This document shows, piece after piece, positions 32,110-46,096 of a stretch of 64,000 nt of DNA. Position numbers and translations under genes: made by a program. The first letter of the stretch is position 1. Every line of letters starts with the position of its first letter. A model generated the notes under the pieces. The model did no database searches. It was given only the letters and a program-made list of their open reading frames with translations, and was not told where the DNA came from. Origin of the DNA: Prostheceraeus crozeri (taxonomy: Eukaryota; Platyhelminthes; Polycladida; Euryleptidae); the NCBI GenBank assembly GCA_907163375.1, contig CAJQUW010002196.1:248001-312000 (forward strand), given 5' to 3'.

Positions 32110-32112
<3 letters not shown>
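32022..32112 (-). promoter_or_regulatory. 5' leader of LINE C (B-type)
   Basis: Ends TTTGAATTACAG, then A and ATG. Nearly identical to the two B leaders. It starts GCGTTGTCGTCC right after the (GA)n of element D. Confidence 0.78.
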
Positions 32113-33723
<1,611 letters not shown>

Positions 33724-36700
33724 CTATCTCTTGTTTCTTATAATCATTGCTTTGTTAATAAATTCATCAATGGCACGTGTTTGTCCTGCCTTTAAAACAT
33801 TCATTGCTTCATAGAAATCGGCTCGATCACAATCAGCAAGAAATGGAATTAATGCAAGTCTTTCAGATCTGTAGCGAGGACAAATTGATATAAAATGAAA
33901 GATGTCTTCTGTCTCATTCTTATCGCAAAATTTACAATTATAATCATTATGAGTACTTCGATTTTGATATGTACCAATTTCTGCTGCAAGATTATGATTA
34001 CCTGTTCGTATTTTGAGAATATTTTCAATTCTGATTTTATTGCCGACTAGACATAAATACTGTTTCGTTTGACATTGAAATCTACATAATTCTAAATATC
34101 TTAGTCCTTTGTTGCTATTTTTTGCACTGTTAATCCATTCTTTTCTAAAATATTCTATTAAGACATTGTTGATAGTAGCTCTTGATTTTTTGTCATTGGA
34201 ATTAAAATTTAGTAATATTTTAAATTGAATTTTATCCATCAGCTTAATTATTTTATCACACCAAGTATTACGGACTGATTTTAAGTTTAAGTTGCTATTT
34301 ATTGATTTGAAAATTTTAGTAATTAGTCTTTGATCATTTTCATTAATTAATTTAAGGTAATAATTGAGGGCTGATTTATAGCAATAGAATTCCATAGGTT
34401 TTATACCAAATTCACCAATGATGCAATAGTTCTGTGTATTAATTCGCAGATGATGAAATCTCTTATAAAATTGCATGATTACTTTATTTAAGTCATTCAC
34501 ATTTTTTTCAAAATAGAGTTCACAACCGTATTTCATTTTCGACAATGTTAGCATTTCGAAAGTTTCATTTAGTATTTTTGCATCTACATTCGCAAATTCT
34601 TTGAGTGCTTTAGCGGTTACGTAACATGATGTTTTTCCTCTCTTTGTAATTTCCGCAATTTGTTTTCTGTCTGTTTTTGCGATCCATACGCCTAGGTACT
34701 TACATTCTTCCACAATTTCAATTGATGTTTTGATAGTTTTTTCATTTATCAATAATTCATTATAGGTATTCATTTCATTACAAATCATAATTTTTGTTTT
34801 ATCATAGTTTATTTTCAGTCCATTGCTATCACAAAAATTTCGCATGAGTTTTAGTTGTTTGATTAATCCATTTTGGGAAGTACTTAGCAATACTATATCA
34901 TCTGCATAAATTAATGAAGCCAGTTTCAAATCAAATATTTCAGCTGGATCAATTTCATTCATATTTTCGTCAAGTTTACATAGTAAATCATTAATGTACA
35001 GACAAAATAAAATTGGTGATAGGCTGTCTCCTTGTGGAATTCCATTGTTTAACATAAAAATTTCACTTTCTTCTCCATTGAATAAAATTTTGATTTTTTT
35101 ATTATTTATGATGTTTTCTATCAGGGATATGTAATCGCCCCTTGGTATTATACCTCTTAATTTATTAGTTAGTTGAATTTTAGGAATTGAATCAAAAGCC
35201 TTTGAAAGGTCGATGAAGCATAGGTACAATGGTTGTCTATCATTTCTATAAATCTGCATGATTTCTCGTAGTATCCAGATATTATCTATGGTGGAATGTT
35301 TCTTTCGAAATCCAGTTTGTGATTCATGGATTAATTTGCATCTGTCAATCCATATGTTTAATCTATCATTTAATATTTTTGTCAAAATCTTTTCTACACA
35401 TGACGATAAATTTAGGCATCGATATGAATTCGCTTCATTTTTATTTCCTTTTTTAAAAATTGGAGTAGACCAACTTAAATTCCATGGAGTAGTTTTACTT
35501 CGTAAAATTTGATTGAAAAATGTTTCTAGTATGTGTATTTGATTTGGGTTATTCTTAAATATCTCGTATACAATTTGATCTGGACCACTGTTCTTTGAAT
35601 TTTTAGTAGATTGAACTGCTTTTTCAATTTCTTCTATTGTGATATTTTCATTCAAATGATGATCCTCGCGTTTTGTACATGGATGAAAATTTATTTCGTT
35701 TATCTTACTGATATATAATTTATGCAATTGTTGGTCTCTATTCTTGATATCCTTTTTGAAGTTTTGAGCAGTTATCTTAGTATCTGGCCTTTTTCTTTTT
35801 CTTGGTTTGCATTTGTTTATCAGCTCCCAATACTTCTTAGAGTTATTATTAGCTTTAGCATTGTGTAGCTCTGATAATTTCATTTCTTGTAATTTTCTTT
35901 TTTCTACTTTTAGAATTTTATTATATTGCCTCTTATTTAGTAGTAAAGAATGAAGGTTTTCTTCCGATTGGTCTTGCTTATACATTTCGACAGCTGTTCG
36001 ATAGTTTTTGCGAAAATTCTTGCATCCTTTGAGTATTTGATATTTTTGTTTGGTTCTACTTTTAGGTATACATCTCTACTTGCATTTATCAATTCATGAT
36101 AGATTTCTGTTGTATTTAAATTATTTTCATTTAATTTTTTAATCAGTTCAGTACTTTTCATTTGTACAGCTTCTTGGAGCTTGCATGGATCATAGTTTGA
36201 TGACAATTTGAATGGCTTGGTGATCTTATCAATATAGTTTCTTTTCTTCAAATTATTTTTAATCGATGTTTTTGGTTTCACATCTAATTCTAGTTTTAGT
36301 GGTCTATGGTCTGTAAATAATTTAGGACCTGTTATTTCAAAGGCTTTTAATTTTTCTATCAAAGATTCTGATATGATCAAGTAATCGATAACTGATTTAT
36401 AATTTCTTTCTCTTTGAATTCTACAGTATGTATGCTTTCCTTTTTCATATCTGCCATTAGCTATTATAAGCGAGTTTTCGTTGCAGAACTCAATCAGTTC
36501 TCTGCCTTGTTTATTTATGATTTGATCTTCTGATCTTCTGGTGGGAGATTCATGTGTTCATTGTCATTCAATTGACCAATCCTGCTGTTAAGATCTCCCA
36601 ATATAATTATGTTTTTCATCCTAAATTCTTTTATATATTCTTTAATGCGATTTAGATAATTATTGTCCGCATATTTTGAATCTCTGCTTTCTCGGTAGCA

Positions 36701-37115
36701 TAGAATTAAATATATCTCTTTAAGATCTTTCCATTGAGGGTTCAACATTTTGATTATTATCATGTCTCCATTTTCAGTTATTTTTTTCCTCTATATTGAG
36801 GTTGCTTTCTTCATTTTTATGATATAAGCTGATCCCCTTAATCTGTCTACCGAAATTATTTTTATTTTTACAAAATGTTTCTATAACATCAAATCTGTTT
36901 ATCGATAAATTTGTAGAGCTGCGTTCATTCAAGTGTGTTTCGGTAAAACATATTATATCAGCATCTTGTATATCATCAATCATATCAGAATCATGAAGTT
37001 TGTTTATGTTTAATCCGTTTGTGTTAGTATAATAAATTTTCAGCATATTGTTATTCTTACCAACAATTTCTCCTGATATAGCAGTCTCCTCTCCTCGTTC
37101 ATCTATGCTAAACAA
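33724..37115 (-). pseudogene. LINE D ORF2, RT part open, endonuclease part frameshifted
   Basis: The first 110 codons have KIYYTNTNGL, ICFTETHLNE. Frame breaks fall at about 36785 (run of seven T), 36545 (duplicated CTTCTGAT) and 36020. From 35985 a 753-codon frame is open to the stop, with NSGPDQIVYEIFK, GFRKKHSTIDN, IDLSKAFDSIP, GIPQGDSLSPILFCLY, YADDIVLLS and the C-terminal CKFCDKN with HFISICPRY. Three small indels alone separate it from a full ORF2, and one is in a homopolymer. Confidence 0.86.
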
Positions 37116-38208
37116 AAGGCTGCATTGGTTGGATGTTGGAAGTGGGATACATCATACCTTGAACAGGAAAATTGTTCGTAGATGGGTAATGCTGTTGGTA
37201 TGGCTGTTGGTATTGAATGGGGAATTGATGATATGTTGAATGATGACGCTGAGCATAGCGTTGTTGTGGTCGATCTCTTGGTCCGCGATAATTGTTTCTG
37301 TTGTTGTTTGTCCATCTTTGCCTTGGTGGTCCGGAGCTGAAGCAGTTTCGAGCGATATGTCCGATTCGTCCACAAGAATAACACTTTGGTGGTGGTCTCC
37401 TTTCTTGATGGTTGAAGCTTCTGATTCGTCTTGTTGTTGGGTATGGTTGATGATAAGGTTGCGATTGATGGTAGGATTGCGCTTGTTGGTAAGGCTTTTC
37501 GGTCATCGTCGTCCGAATATCGTCAATCATATGTTTCAAAACAGCAATTTCACTTTTTGCCTCATCCTTTTGTTTCTCGAGTAGTGTCATTATGATGGCT
37601 CTGTCGTTGTTGGCGTTGTTGTTGCTGTTGTTGGTGTCGCTTCTTTGTTGTTCTGTGTTTCGGTTTGCTCTTACTCTTTCTTCATGTTCAGTTAGCTGGG
37701 ATTCATACACATTCAATGTCAGAACCATGTCTTCGTTCCTTCTTTTCAGAGCATGAGTGTCTTCTTTCAATTGCTTGACCATCTCTTCTAGTTCGTTTTT
37801 GTCTTCGATCATTTTGCTCACTTCCTGTACTAGTTCGCTAATTTCGCTTTCTTTTATCTGCAAACGTCGTTTGTAATCATCGAGCAGCTGTGCATTGCCA
37901 TCGAAGGACTTCATCTTTTCCATGACTATCTTCATTTCGTTTGGATGCATGTTTTCTATACATGCAGAGCATGCAAATTTTCTGTGGTATAAGTTTTCCT
38001 TATAGTACTTAACCACCTCGTATATTGGCAGGTCACTGCAGTCAAAGTGCAAATACTTGTTGCATTTCTTACATTGCAACACAGAGTCCATTACCACTGT
38101 CTTCCCACATTTTTCACAAAGGTCGTCGGATTTCAAAAATTGAGATGACGAGGTTGATGCTGGAGATGGGATAGGTTGGATGGTTATTGGGGTTGTTGTC
38201 GCATTCAT
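37108..38208 (-). CDS. LINE D ORF1: PHD finger, coiled coil, CCHC, Gln/Tyr-rich tail
   Basis: 366 residues from the ATG at 38206-38208. PHD finger: CEKCGKTVVMDSVLQCKKCN, LHFDCSDLPIY, FACSACIE. Coiled coil about residues 95-220. CCHC knuckle CYSCGRIGHIARNCFSSG, then Arg-, Gln- and Tyr-rich sequence ending QPMQPFV. The ATG is 18 bases after the leader CAG, longer than in A, B and C. ORF2 begins within a few bases of the ORF1 stop. Confidence 0.88.
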   Translation of the reverse strand: MNATTTPITIQPIPSPASTSSSQFLKSDDLCEKCGKTVVMDSVLQCKKCNKYLHFDCSDLPIYEVVKYYKENLYHRKFACSACIENMHPNEMKIVMEKMKSFDGNAQLLDDYKRRLQIKESEISELVQEVSKMIEDKNELEEMVKQLKEDTHALKRRNEDMVLTLNVYESQLTEHEERVRANRNTEQQRSDTNNSNNNANNDRAIIMTLLEKQKDEAKSEIAVLKHMIDDIRTTMTEKPYQQAQSYHQSQPYHQPYPTTRRIRSFNHQERRPPPKCYSCGRIGHIARNCFSSGPPRQRWTNNNRNNYRGPRDRPQQRYAQRHHSTYHQFPIQYQQPYQQHYPSTNNFPVQGMMYPTSNIQPMQPFV

Positions 38209-38226
38209 GACGTTTTTGAGATGAGT

Positions 38227-38311
38227 CTGGAATGATGTAGGAAAAAGGATTTTAACAGCAATGCTTGGATAGTAAGACTAACCGACCTCCGATGTCAAGA
38301 AATGTGTTTGA
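38227..38311 (-). promoter_or_regulatory. 5' leader of LINE D
   Basis: Pyrimidine-rich end CCTTTTTCCTACATCATTCCAG-like (CCTACATCATTCCAG) followed by 18 bases and the ORF1 ATG. Homologous to 33367-33449. It begins CAAACACATTTC, next to a short (GA)n with a T run. Confidence 0.75.
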
Positions 38312-38333
38312 AAAAAATCTCTCTCTCTCTCTC

Positions 38334-38693
38334 AACACCTTTACAAATTACAGGAGCTGACGGTTGATAGGTTTCTCGAGGGGGAGAAAGCGCTACAATG
38401 ATAACATACATGGAACTAGGACCAGCTGTGTTTGACGTGACGTTGTCTTTGGCTGTGTTTGATTAAAACTCACCATGAAAATTATTGATGCATCTAAGCA
38501 GACAAGACTTTTCAACTAACATTCCAACTGCACAATGCATCTCACCATGTACATTGACAACATCCAAAAATTTCCTCAAAGATGAAATTAATCTTTTGTC
38601 TTGCATGTATTAATTTCTTTGTAGCTTTGGAGTCAGTGGACAATTGATAGTTTATAAAACGATGCAGGATGCTTCAAAATAACACCTTAGATA
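38334..38693. other. Spacer between LINE array and mariner
   Basis: About 360 bases with no recognised feature. Confidence 0.5.
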
Positions 38694-40029
38694 TACGAGG
38701 CGTGCTCAAATGAAACCCGTTCGACTTATCTTAGCGGCTTCATGCATGACCAATTAATCAAAGCAGACCTGTGGAGTATTATTCAGTGCTTTATAACAGC
38801 GTGACAATGTGTTTGTTCATCAAGTGTATCTGTTGTTCACGGTTAATGACGAGTGAAATGTCGTTCATGGTAGAAAGTCCGTCCAAAGAAGACCAGAGAG
38901 CGGTTATTCAATTCCTGACTGCAGAAGGATGCAAGCCAGCAGAGATCCATCGCAGAATGGCATCAGTATACAGAGATTGAGCTGTTTCAAAGACCACAGA
39001 GTGGTCAAGGAAGTTTCGAGAGGGGCGAACTGAAACATCTGATTTGCCACGTCCTGGACAGGCGCATAAAGTGGTGACTGAGACCATCGATACCGCAGTC
39101 AGAGCCGATCGTCGACGAAGCATTAGAGATCTGGCAGATGACTTCAATGTCTCAATTGGCTCAATGCATACCATCGTGAAGGAAAAGTTGCAGTATCACA
39201 AAGTTTGCTCTCAATAGGTGCCTCGAATGCTTACTGAAGACCACAAGGAAAGATGGAGAAACACTCAGTTTGGAACACCTGACTCGCTTCAATACCGAGA
39301 ATGAGCAGTTCTTGCGTCGCATTGTGGCTGGAGACGAGACGTGGTGCCATCATTTCGAGCCGGAAAAGAAGCAGAGCAGCATGTAGTGGAAGCATCCAAG
39401 TTCACCCAAGCCGAAGAAGTTCCGAGTGCAACAATCTGCAGGGAAGGTGATGCTCACGGTGTTCTTCGATATTCAGGGCCCGCTGCTCCTCGAGTTTCTT
39501 GAACCCAACGAAACAATCAATTCGCAGCGGTATATCCAGACTTTGGACAAGCTTCACCAGGCGGTAAAGATCAAGCGACCGGGTATGTTGTCTTCAGGTG
39601 TCATTCTTCTTCACGACAACGCAAGACCACACGTTTCGAAGGCGACATCTGACGCATTGGCAAGGAAGCGTTGGGAAGTTTTGGAACAACCTGCATACAG
39701 TTCTGACCTGTCACCTTGTGATTTTCACATTTTTGATCCCCTGAAGAAGTTTCTCAAGGAACAGCGATTCCGATCAGACGAAGAAGTAAAGACAGCTGTT
39801 AGGGATTGGTTCAAAGGACAACCGAAGTCCTTCTTTGCCGACGGAATTCAACGCCTACCCAAGCAATGGGACAAGTGGCGGGAAGTCAACGGAGACTTTT
39901 TTTGATTGTTGCTTCTGTTTTCGTGTTAATAATACACAGTTGCTACTAATTGATTGTGCTTTTACTTTGTCTGCTTGCTATTCTACAAATACAGTATAGC
40001 GAACGGGTTTCATTTGAACACGCCTCATA
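38694..40029 (+). mobile_element. Mariner element, 1.34 kb
   Basis: Terminal inverted repeats begin TACGAGGCGTGCTCAAATGA (38694) and, on the other strand, TATGAGGCGTGTTCAAATGA (ending 40029), continuing AACCCGTTCG. Length, TA ends and coding content are those of mariner. The transposase inside is broken. Confidence 0.9.
38870..39905 (+). pseudogene. Mariner transposase, frameshifted
   Basis: The N-terminal helix-turn-helix part reads VIQFLTAEGCKPAEIHRRMA, then a stop, KTTEWSRKFREGRTETSD and RSIRDLADDFNVSIGSMHTI. The middle has stops and shifts around 39220-39420, including the first catalytic Asp region. The C-terminal 159 codons are open (39426-39905), with LLHDNARPHV, the second Asp, and YSSDLSPCDFHIFDPLKKF, which has Asp where DD34D mariner enzymes carry the third acid. 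It ends WREVNGDFF. A dead copy. Confidence 0.85.
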
Positions 40030-40784
40030 CATGAAAGTAGTGAGCAAAGTTATCACAAAGTATGGTAAGAGGTTTTGATATGTATATATTTGGCTATACT
40101 AAAAGGTGACATCTTTTTGGGATTAGTGTAGGCTAGCACCAATGTCTTGACAATCCGAAATTTACAAAGCTTTCCCGGAAACCGATGGGTCGAACAATAG
40201 TGTCATCTTTATACTCTTTCACTCTTTTGTATTGAATAAATTGTTAATTTTGCTGTTATTTTGTTTTGTTTGCTTTGAAAAATTTGTTTAATTCCGATTC
40301 TAAGATCATTGTCTAAAACAATGAAAATTCTTCACGGGTTGCGATTCACTATCTAGCACGTTTATATCAATAATCTTACTGAAATGCTGCCACCTACCAT
40401 TATTAAAACATTGTTTCACGTGATAGAACACATTAGGCAAAATTGACTTGAACAATGCTTCAAGAATTTAGCAAAATTAACTAAAACAATTGCTAATAAC
40501 TTTGAGACAAGGTTCAAAGAACTCGTGAATGATCATAGCTGAGCAAATTTACATCACTTACATGTAATGTGATTGAAGAACACTTATTCAGGCACAACGA
40601 TAACAATCCCTGTTTACTTTATTTGCTTCACTCTGAGGATTCACCGCCTTCACAGCACACGAATAAGGTGAATAATGCGACCAAAGGTTGAATTCATCTA
40701 TCTCACTGCTTGTTTATTGGCAAAATTTTGCACATCGTTTTCAGCCGCATATTTGACTCATGTTCCAGTATAATCTTTATAATA
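40030..40784. other. Intron sequence, nothing recognised
   Basis: AT-rich, no repeat or ORF that I can name. Confidence 0.5.
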
Positions 40785-41342
40785 ATAATTTCTTTATTTT
40801 TGACTTCACAATTGGCAATCAGTGAACGTCTGACATCATGTAATAAAATAAAAATAAAAAGTTACGGTCATCAAACAGCGCGAAGTGAATATAGAGATTA
40901 TTTACAGTAAAGCAAACTTGGTAAAAGAAGAAGAGAATCGTTTCGTCTTCTGACGTGGAGGGCAGAGTGCCAGCTTATTCCTCGTTCTCGATGCATCCCT
41001 GTGGACGAAGAGCTCCCGGAGAGGATTATCACCATGCACTATGACCTGCGAAAAAAACCTCTTGCAAGACGACTGAACGGCAGCCAGAAACGTGGTGAAA
41101 GTATCGTCTCCAATAATCCAAAAACATCTTCTCTCGAATCTTGTAAATTTGTCCTCCAGGCGCTTTGGGATATTGCAGAAGCATGGGTACGCGTATGACA
41201 TTACGGATCGAATCAGAGCGCAATATGTCTGAAACATGACATTGGTGGCACAGTTGGATTTTCTGAGATTCCGTAGCACAAAGATCCTCTTGCGAGCTTT
41301 AGCCAGAACGTAGAACTTTAGTGTATAGTTCGCTGTGGACAA
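40785..41342 (-). pseudogene. LINE ORF2 C-terminal fragment (jockey/CR1-like) with tail
   Basis: The minus frame gives ARKRIFVLRNLRKSNCATNV, RSVMSYAYPCFCNIP, RFERRCFWIIGDD and an Arg-rich end (RTRNKLALCPPRQKTKRF). The order and end match the fragment at 9303-9846, so it is the same LINE family. The 3' side has AATAAAG and an ATTATTATT tail at about 40785-40800. It is 5' truncated. Confidence 0.72.
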
Positions 41343-42618
41343 ACATCCACATGCTTAGGAGGAATCTATGACACCAGGTCGAAGACTTGTGAGTCATCAA
41401 TCGCTGGAGCCACTAGAATGAATTATAAGATGAAAGAGCAGCAAGTAGATGACGTGGTATTCAGCATTGGTTATGATCAAGGTGATCGGATATGTCCACA
41501 GACTGCCTTGTCTATGGATATGTTGCTTTTGCACAAATTAGAGTGCATGCACCCGAAAATCTGGGAAACTTCTCTGTAAGTCTAACTCAAAGATTATATG
41601 GGGCAACGATCAAGACAGTACAGCATTCTTCAAGAGTTGCTAACCGCAATTCATTTTCATACATGCAAATTTTGAATCAGACTTGGAAATTAAAAGAACA
41701 CAGTGCACAAAATATCACATTCACTTCAATTAATTACACTTTAATTTCAATTACACTTAATATAATTTACTTCAATTAAATATCACATTCAATCAATTTA
41801 TTCCACATTTCTCTGGAGATTTGTCATTAATCGGTAGTAGATTCTGAGCGTTTAATCTACTAGTAGATTATGTTATTTATCCACAAAAATAGGAAAACAT
41901 GAATGTATCTAACACGACATTGTGTAGCTATGGAATCGTGAAATAAATATGTTTTATCCCACTGATTTTATGGAGATAAATGTCCAATCACCTCGTATCA
42001 ATTTCTTCACCTCTTATTCGGCTCGGAGAATACGTAGCTTTTGATACTCGCAGATTCTCGCCTCTTAATGAGCAGCAATTTTTTAACTTTGAGAGTAGAA
42101 ATTTTTGTAAATATCATTGGACGAGTGAATCAAAGATTATTTCGAAGCATCATCCTTATTTTATAGGTGATAATAATGGTAATTGCAAATACACACTAAA
42201 ATGTTGACTGCATGCATTGCACAGTGCACCCTAGATAGAAGTTCCATTTTTTGACCTGTCTGTGGTACTTCTAGACTCTTAAAACAGTTGTGGATATTTT
42301 AAGTCAATCAAACACTACTGTAAGACTTTGGCCAACAGTCTATTTTTGGTGGCAATGTCGAACTGCAAATAGAATTGTAATAGCTCACCATAACGACATG
42401 TGTATCCATGTTGAAGTTTATTATTGACGTGCACGCATTCTGATAGTAACTGCTGGCAGAGCGAATGAATGCAATTTATAATGACGCAATCATTCGTTCA
42501 ACAAGAATAATGAGCTTTCATCTTGAACATCCTGAGTTGTTGATATAGGCCAATTTAGTCACGCGCGATCTTGAGCGAAAGCGATATACTCGTATGAGTG
42601 GTCATCTAACACAACATA
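41343..42618. other. Intron sequence, nothing recognised
   Basis: Short open frames only; no family likeness seen. Confidence 0.5.
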
Positions 42619-44023
42619 TACTCAGTGACAAAAAGAATGAAACAAGTCCTGATATGAATACTTATGACTTAAACTTGGTTGTACTGTACGTTTGTTTGTT
42701 GTTTGTAAAAGGAGAACTCGAATGCTTTACTCAAAAACATTTAATTTGATACTCATGATTTTATCAACTTAAGTTAGAAACGGGTGTGACCACCGCGAGC
42801 ATCCAAGCAGGCATCGATGCGTGAGGGCATGGATGAGCACAGTCGCTGGATGAATGCCAGGTCTAAGAGGTTCCACTGCTCGATCAGTCTGTCGGCCAAC
42901 ATCTTCAAAGACACTGGTGGGTGGTTGTACACGTACCTCTCCCTCTCTCTGCGACCAAGTTCATCCCAGCAGTGCTCGATGGGGGAGAGGTCGGGAGAAC
43001 GTGAGGGCCATTCCAAGGTTGGGATTCCACTGCTTGCTATCCTGTTATAGACCACTGAAGCGCGATGGGGCCTTGCGTTGTCATCCTGAAAAATCAATTG
43101 ATTCAATGTCACTGCTGGAACCACGACCGGTGTCACGATCTCGTCGGCATATCACTGTCCTGTCAATGTTCCTTTCACTACGATTGCTGGTGTTTTTCCA
43201 TTGTGCCAGATACCGGTCCAAACCATGACACTACCGCCGCCGTACCGGTCGTGTTCTTTGACGAAACATGGAGCAAATCGTTCACTTGGCAAGCGATGAA
43301 CACGGATCCGACCATCGTTGAAATCGAGAGTAAACCTCGATTCATCAGTCCAGAGCACACGTTCCCACTGACTGTCACTCCACGACTGATGACCTTGACA
43401 CCACGTCACTCGCCTCCTTCGATGTTCCAGGCTCAACGGAATTCTCACAGCGGGTCGTCGAGACTGTATACCAGCTTCTCGCAATCTTCGATATGCAGTT
43501 CGAACGCTACAGGCAACGTTCCCAGCAACCTTCCAGTACACAATTAGCTTCGGGACGGACACAAATCTGTTTCTTTTAGCAGCTAAAACTAAGCGTGCAT
43601 CTGTCCGCTTGGATGATACCCTTGGTCTTCCGGATCCGTTCTTCTTTTCCACATTTCCTTCTGCTTTCCAACGACACCACCACCTCCATACAACGACCCT
43701 TGAAATTTTCAATTCTTTCGCAACAGTTGTAGAACTTTGCCCACAACGCATCATCCCAATTGCCATTCCTCTGGTAAAGTTATCGTGCGCCATTTCATAA
43801 GTCAAATCTGGTCAGCAGTAGGTGGTGATTCTGTTCAACTTCTAGCTGTTACTGTGATCAATATCAAATTTTGAAATTTGATGGTCCTATATCATTTCCC
43901 TTATCATATGGAGTTCAATGGTGATACATAGAAAGCGAGATATCATCTCAAACCATAGAAAAAATGAAACAAACTTTCATTCAAGTCAATGAGAGTTGGT
44001 TTCATTATTTATGTCAGTGAGTA
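42619..44023 (-). mobile_element. Tc1-type transposon, 1.4 kb
   Basis: Ends TACTCAGTGACAAAAAGAAT (42619) and, on the other strand, TACTCACTGACATAAATAAT (to 44023), with TA at each end. It carries one nearly intact transposase on the minus strand. Confidence 0.88.
42774..43805 (-). pseudogene. Tc1-type transposase with a single premature stop
   Basis: About 343 codons in one frame, interrupted once. The N-terminal paired-type helix-turn-helix reads TVAKELKISRVVVWRWWCRW, then GSGRPRVSS, the GRPR motif. The catalytic core has VLWTDESRFTL (first Asp), QDDNARPHRA (second Asp) and SPIEHCWDELGRR (Glu): DD34E. The only break is a TGA after KGTLTGQ at about 43152-43155, where relatives have Arg, i.e. 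a C-to-T change at a CpG. It ends DARGGHTRF. Confidence 0.9.
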
Positions 44024-44153
44024 TACATACATGAGCATATATGCAAGCAATAAATAAATGAATTTCACGTATAATGTAGGCCTACCAATATGGCCATGCG
44101 CAAAAGCATCGTTTATATTACAGTAAAAAGAATTGAAGAGAATTTTGACACTT
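44024..44153. other. Spacer between elements
   Basis: Short AT-rich stretch with no feature seen. Confidence 0.4.
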
Positions 44154-44947
44154 ACAGAATTCTATTGTTTAAGCGTATCACTCTGCTAGTGTAACTGAGT
44201 GCAAACTGATTCAAAACGACGGCATATGCAGGAACTTACTAAGTGGGTAAAAAGAAATTTTTGATTCCTTACAGAGATAGGATAATAGCAGAGTGCGTCG
44301 CTTGCGGATTACTGTGAATTCCTTCAAAATGCTCCGATCTCCACGATTCCTGCAGATTGGAAGAATTCAGATCATTGCGCAAAAGTTTTCTCGATAATGT
44401 TGGTCTTTCCGATCATTATTAAGAAAGTTAGCAGGCGCACGAACAAACGTTCACAACTTCTCTGTAGAACTTGACATCCCATGCGTCTCTTTGCTGCGTT
44501 ATCCGGTTGATAACAGTGACTGAAACTTCACACAATTTTCGCGTACTTTATGCTGAACTGACTGCTCATTGTTCGATTGCTATGGTATTATATCAGCACA
44601 TTAAACAGAAATAGATTGTTTATTTGAAGTTGACTAGAATGGAAATTGACTCAAGGTCGCGGCACATCCGGGGGAACTACGTTGTGACATAAACCACGAA
44701 TGAAAAGCTTGGAATTGCACATGTGACTGATTCTAATCCAATGATTCAGACTTTTACAAGTGCATCTAAGTGAAAATGGGTGCGATTGATGTGCCGTAAT
44801 TCTATATTACACAAAACTTTACCTCCACTCTGGAGTTTTTTATTGCCGTCAGCTTCTATGGCAGATTGTGCCATTTCATTAGCGTTACATGTTCCAATGC
44901 ATCCTTTCTAGTCAAACAGAAGAGGAGACGACCTGTTTTATTCTGTG
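44154..44947. mobile_element. hAT-like non-autonomous element, copy 3, inverted and with an inner insertion
   Basis: The reverse complement of copy 2 is recognisable at both ends: ACAGAATTCTATTGTTTA (44154) and GACGACCTGTTTTATTCTGTG-type right end (CTGTTTTATTCTGTG, to 44947), plus shared inner blocks such as GCGTCGCTTGCGGAT. About 260 bases at 44600-44860 are not in copy 2. The flanking eight bases do not match well, so this copy is older or rearranged. Confidence 0.7.
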
Positions 44948-45475
44948 CTTCTACTTCTACTAATTCAAATACAGATTGTTTCATAAAAAATGGATCACCC
45001 TTAAACATCGCCTTAACTTCAACTTTGTCTAACTCCGCCAAACTTGAACGAATTTCTCTGAAATTTGGAAGATATGTCAGTTGTGCTTACTAATATCATT
45101 GTTGGAAATTTCAAGCATGAATATTGAGTTGTTTTCCTGTTATAGATAAAAAAAGTAGTAGATAATTTGATCTTCATTTAGCAATGTTACACAAAATCAT
45201 ACCTCACTCTTATAAAATTACATTTGTTTCTTTTGTTATGTAATATGTTGTTCTACATGCCAAAAGCTATGAAGCAAAACAAAAATAAAGAAAATCGGTC
45301 AATCAGAGCCAGTATAGCAACATTATTCATCAACAATAATATAACTGCTACATGTGATCAACTGGACTTCATGTTCCATAGCTTCCTGACTTCGTTGCGG
45401 TGGTGTTGGCAGCAGTCCTGATTGCTTTCAGCTAGAAATCTATCTCTTACCGGTTGAAAACAATACAAAGCACAA

Positions 45476-46096
45476 ATGAACAATAACGAGATCGCATTCA
45501 CAAAAGGCAAAGTGTCAGGGTTTTCTTTGCGAGCTACAAGCAAGCGACTAAATGTCCTTTACACAAATGTGCATCGATGGCATAATGATGATTTTCGACT
45601 CTGTCGTAAAGAGGGCTCTGGACGTCCACGCAAAACATCCAAACGTATAGACCGCCTAATTTTGAGATTTGTTAAAGTTGATCCAAGTCTCTCGTTAACT
45701 GAGATGGCTGCACTATACTCGTCTATTTCTAAGTCCACTATTCGTAGAAGACTTCACATACAGCAAGGAACCATGAGTTCTGAACGCTATGTGAATGTTT
45801 TACGAATGAACATTGGCCAAATGACAGATCAACTTGGTGATCCATCGACTTGGTTATTTATGGATGATAATGCTACGTGTCACAGGAGTAGTAGAGTCAA
45901 CTTATGCAAGTCTCAATTAGGGCTTAGGACATTATCTTGGCCAGCTCGTTCTCCTGATCTGAATCCCATAGAAAATGTATTGGAGTATTCTAAAACGTAA
46001 CGTTCGTCGTTCACTGCTACCTACAGATGGCGTATCACAACTTACGTCACTGTTAAAAAGAGAGAGTGGAGAAAGTTAAATCAGTCAAAAATGAAC
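45476..46096 (+). pseudogene. Tc1-like transposase of E1, internally deleted
   Basis: The N-terminus has FSLRATSKRLNVLYTNVHRW and GSGRPRKTSKRIDR (helix-turn-helix and GRPR). After RRRLHIQQGTMSSERY about 80 residues with the first catalytic Asp are missing. It resumes WLFMDDNATCHRS (second Asp) and WPARSPDLNPIENV (Glu), then shifts frame. It cannot be active. The C-terminal end lies beyond the E2 insertion (NQCLDELVM-encoding strand, other frame). Confidence 0.85.

Larger units (their letters stand above)
25639..32112 (-). mobile_element. LINE C, ORF1 open, ORF2 frameshifted
   Basis: Leader (32112-32022), ORF1 (32020-30917), broken ORF2 (30871-27510), a 3' region with motif (26947-26958) and leader with donor (from 26821), AATAAA (26082-26087), then a 59-copy heptamer array and (GA)n that touches the leader of B. 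About 6.5 kb. Its 5' leader is of the B type while its 3' leader is of the D type, so the two ends do not match. Confidence 0.85.
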
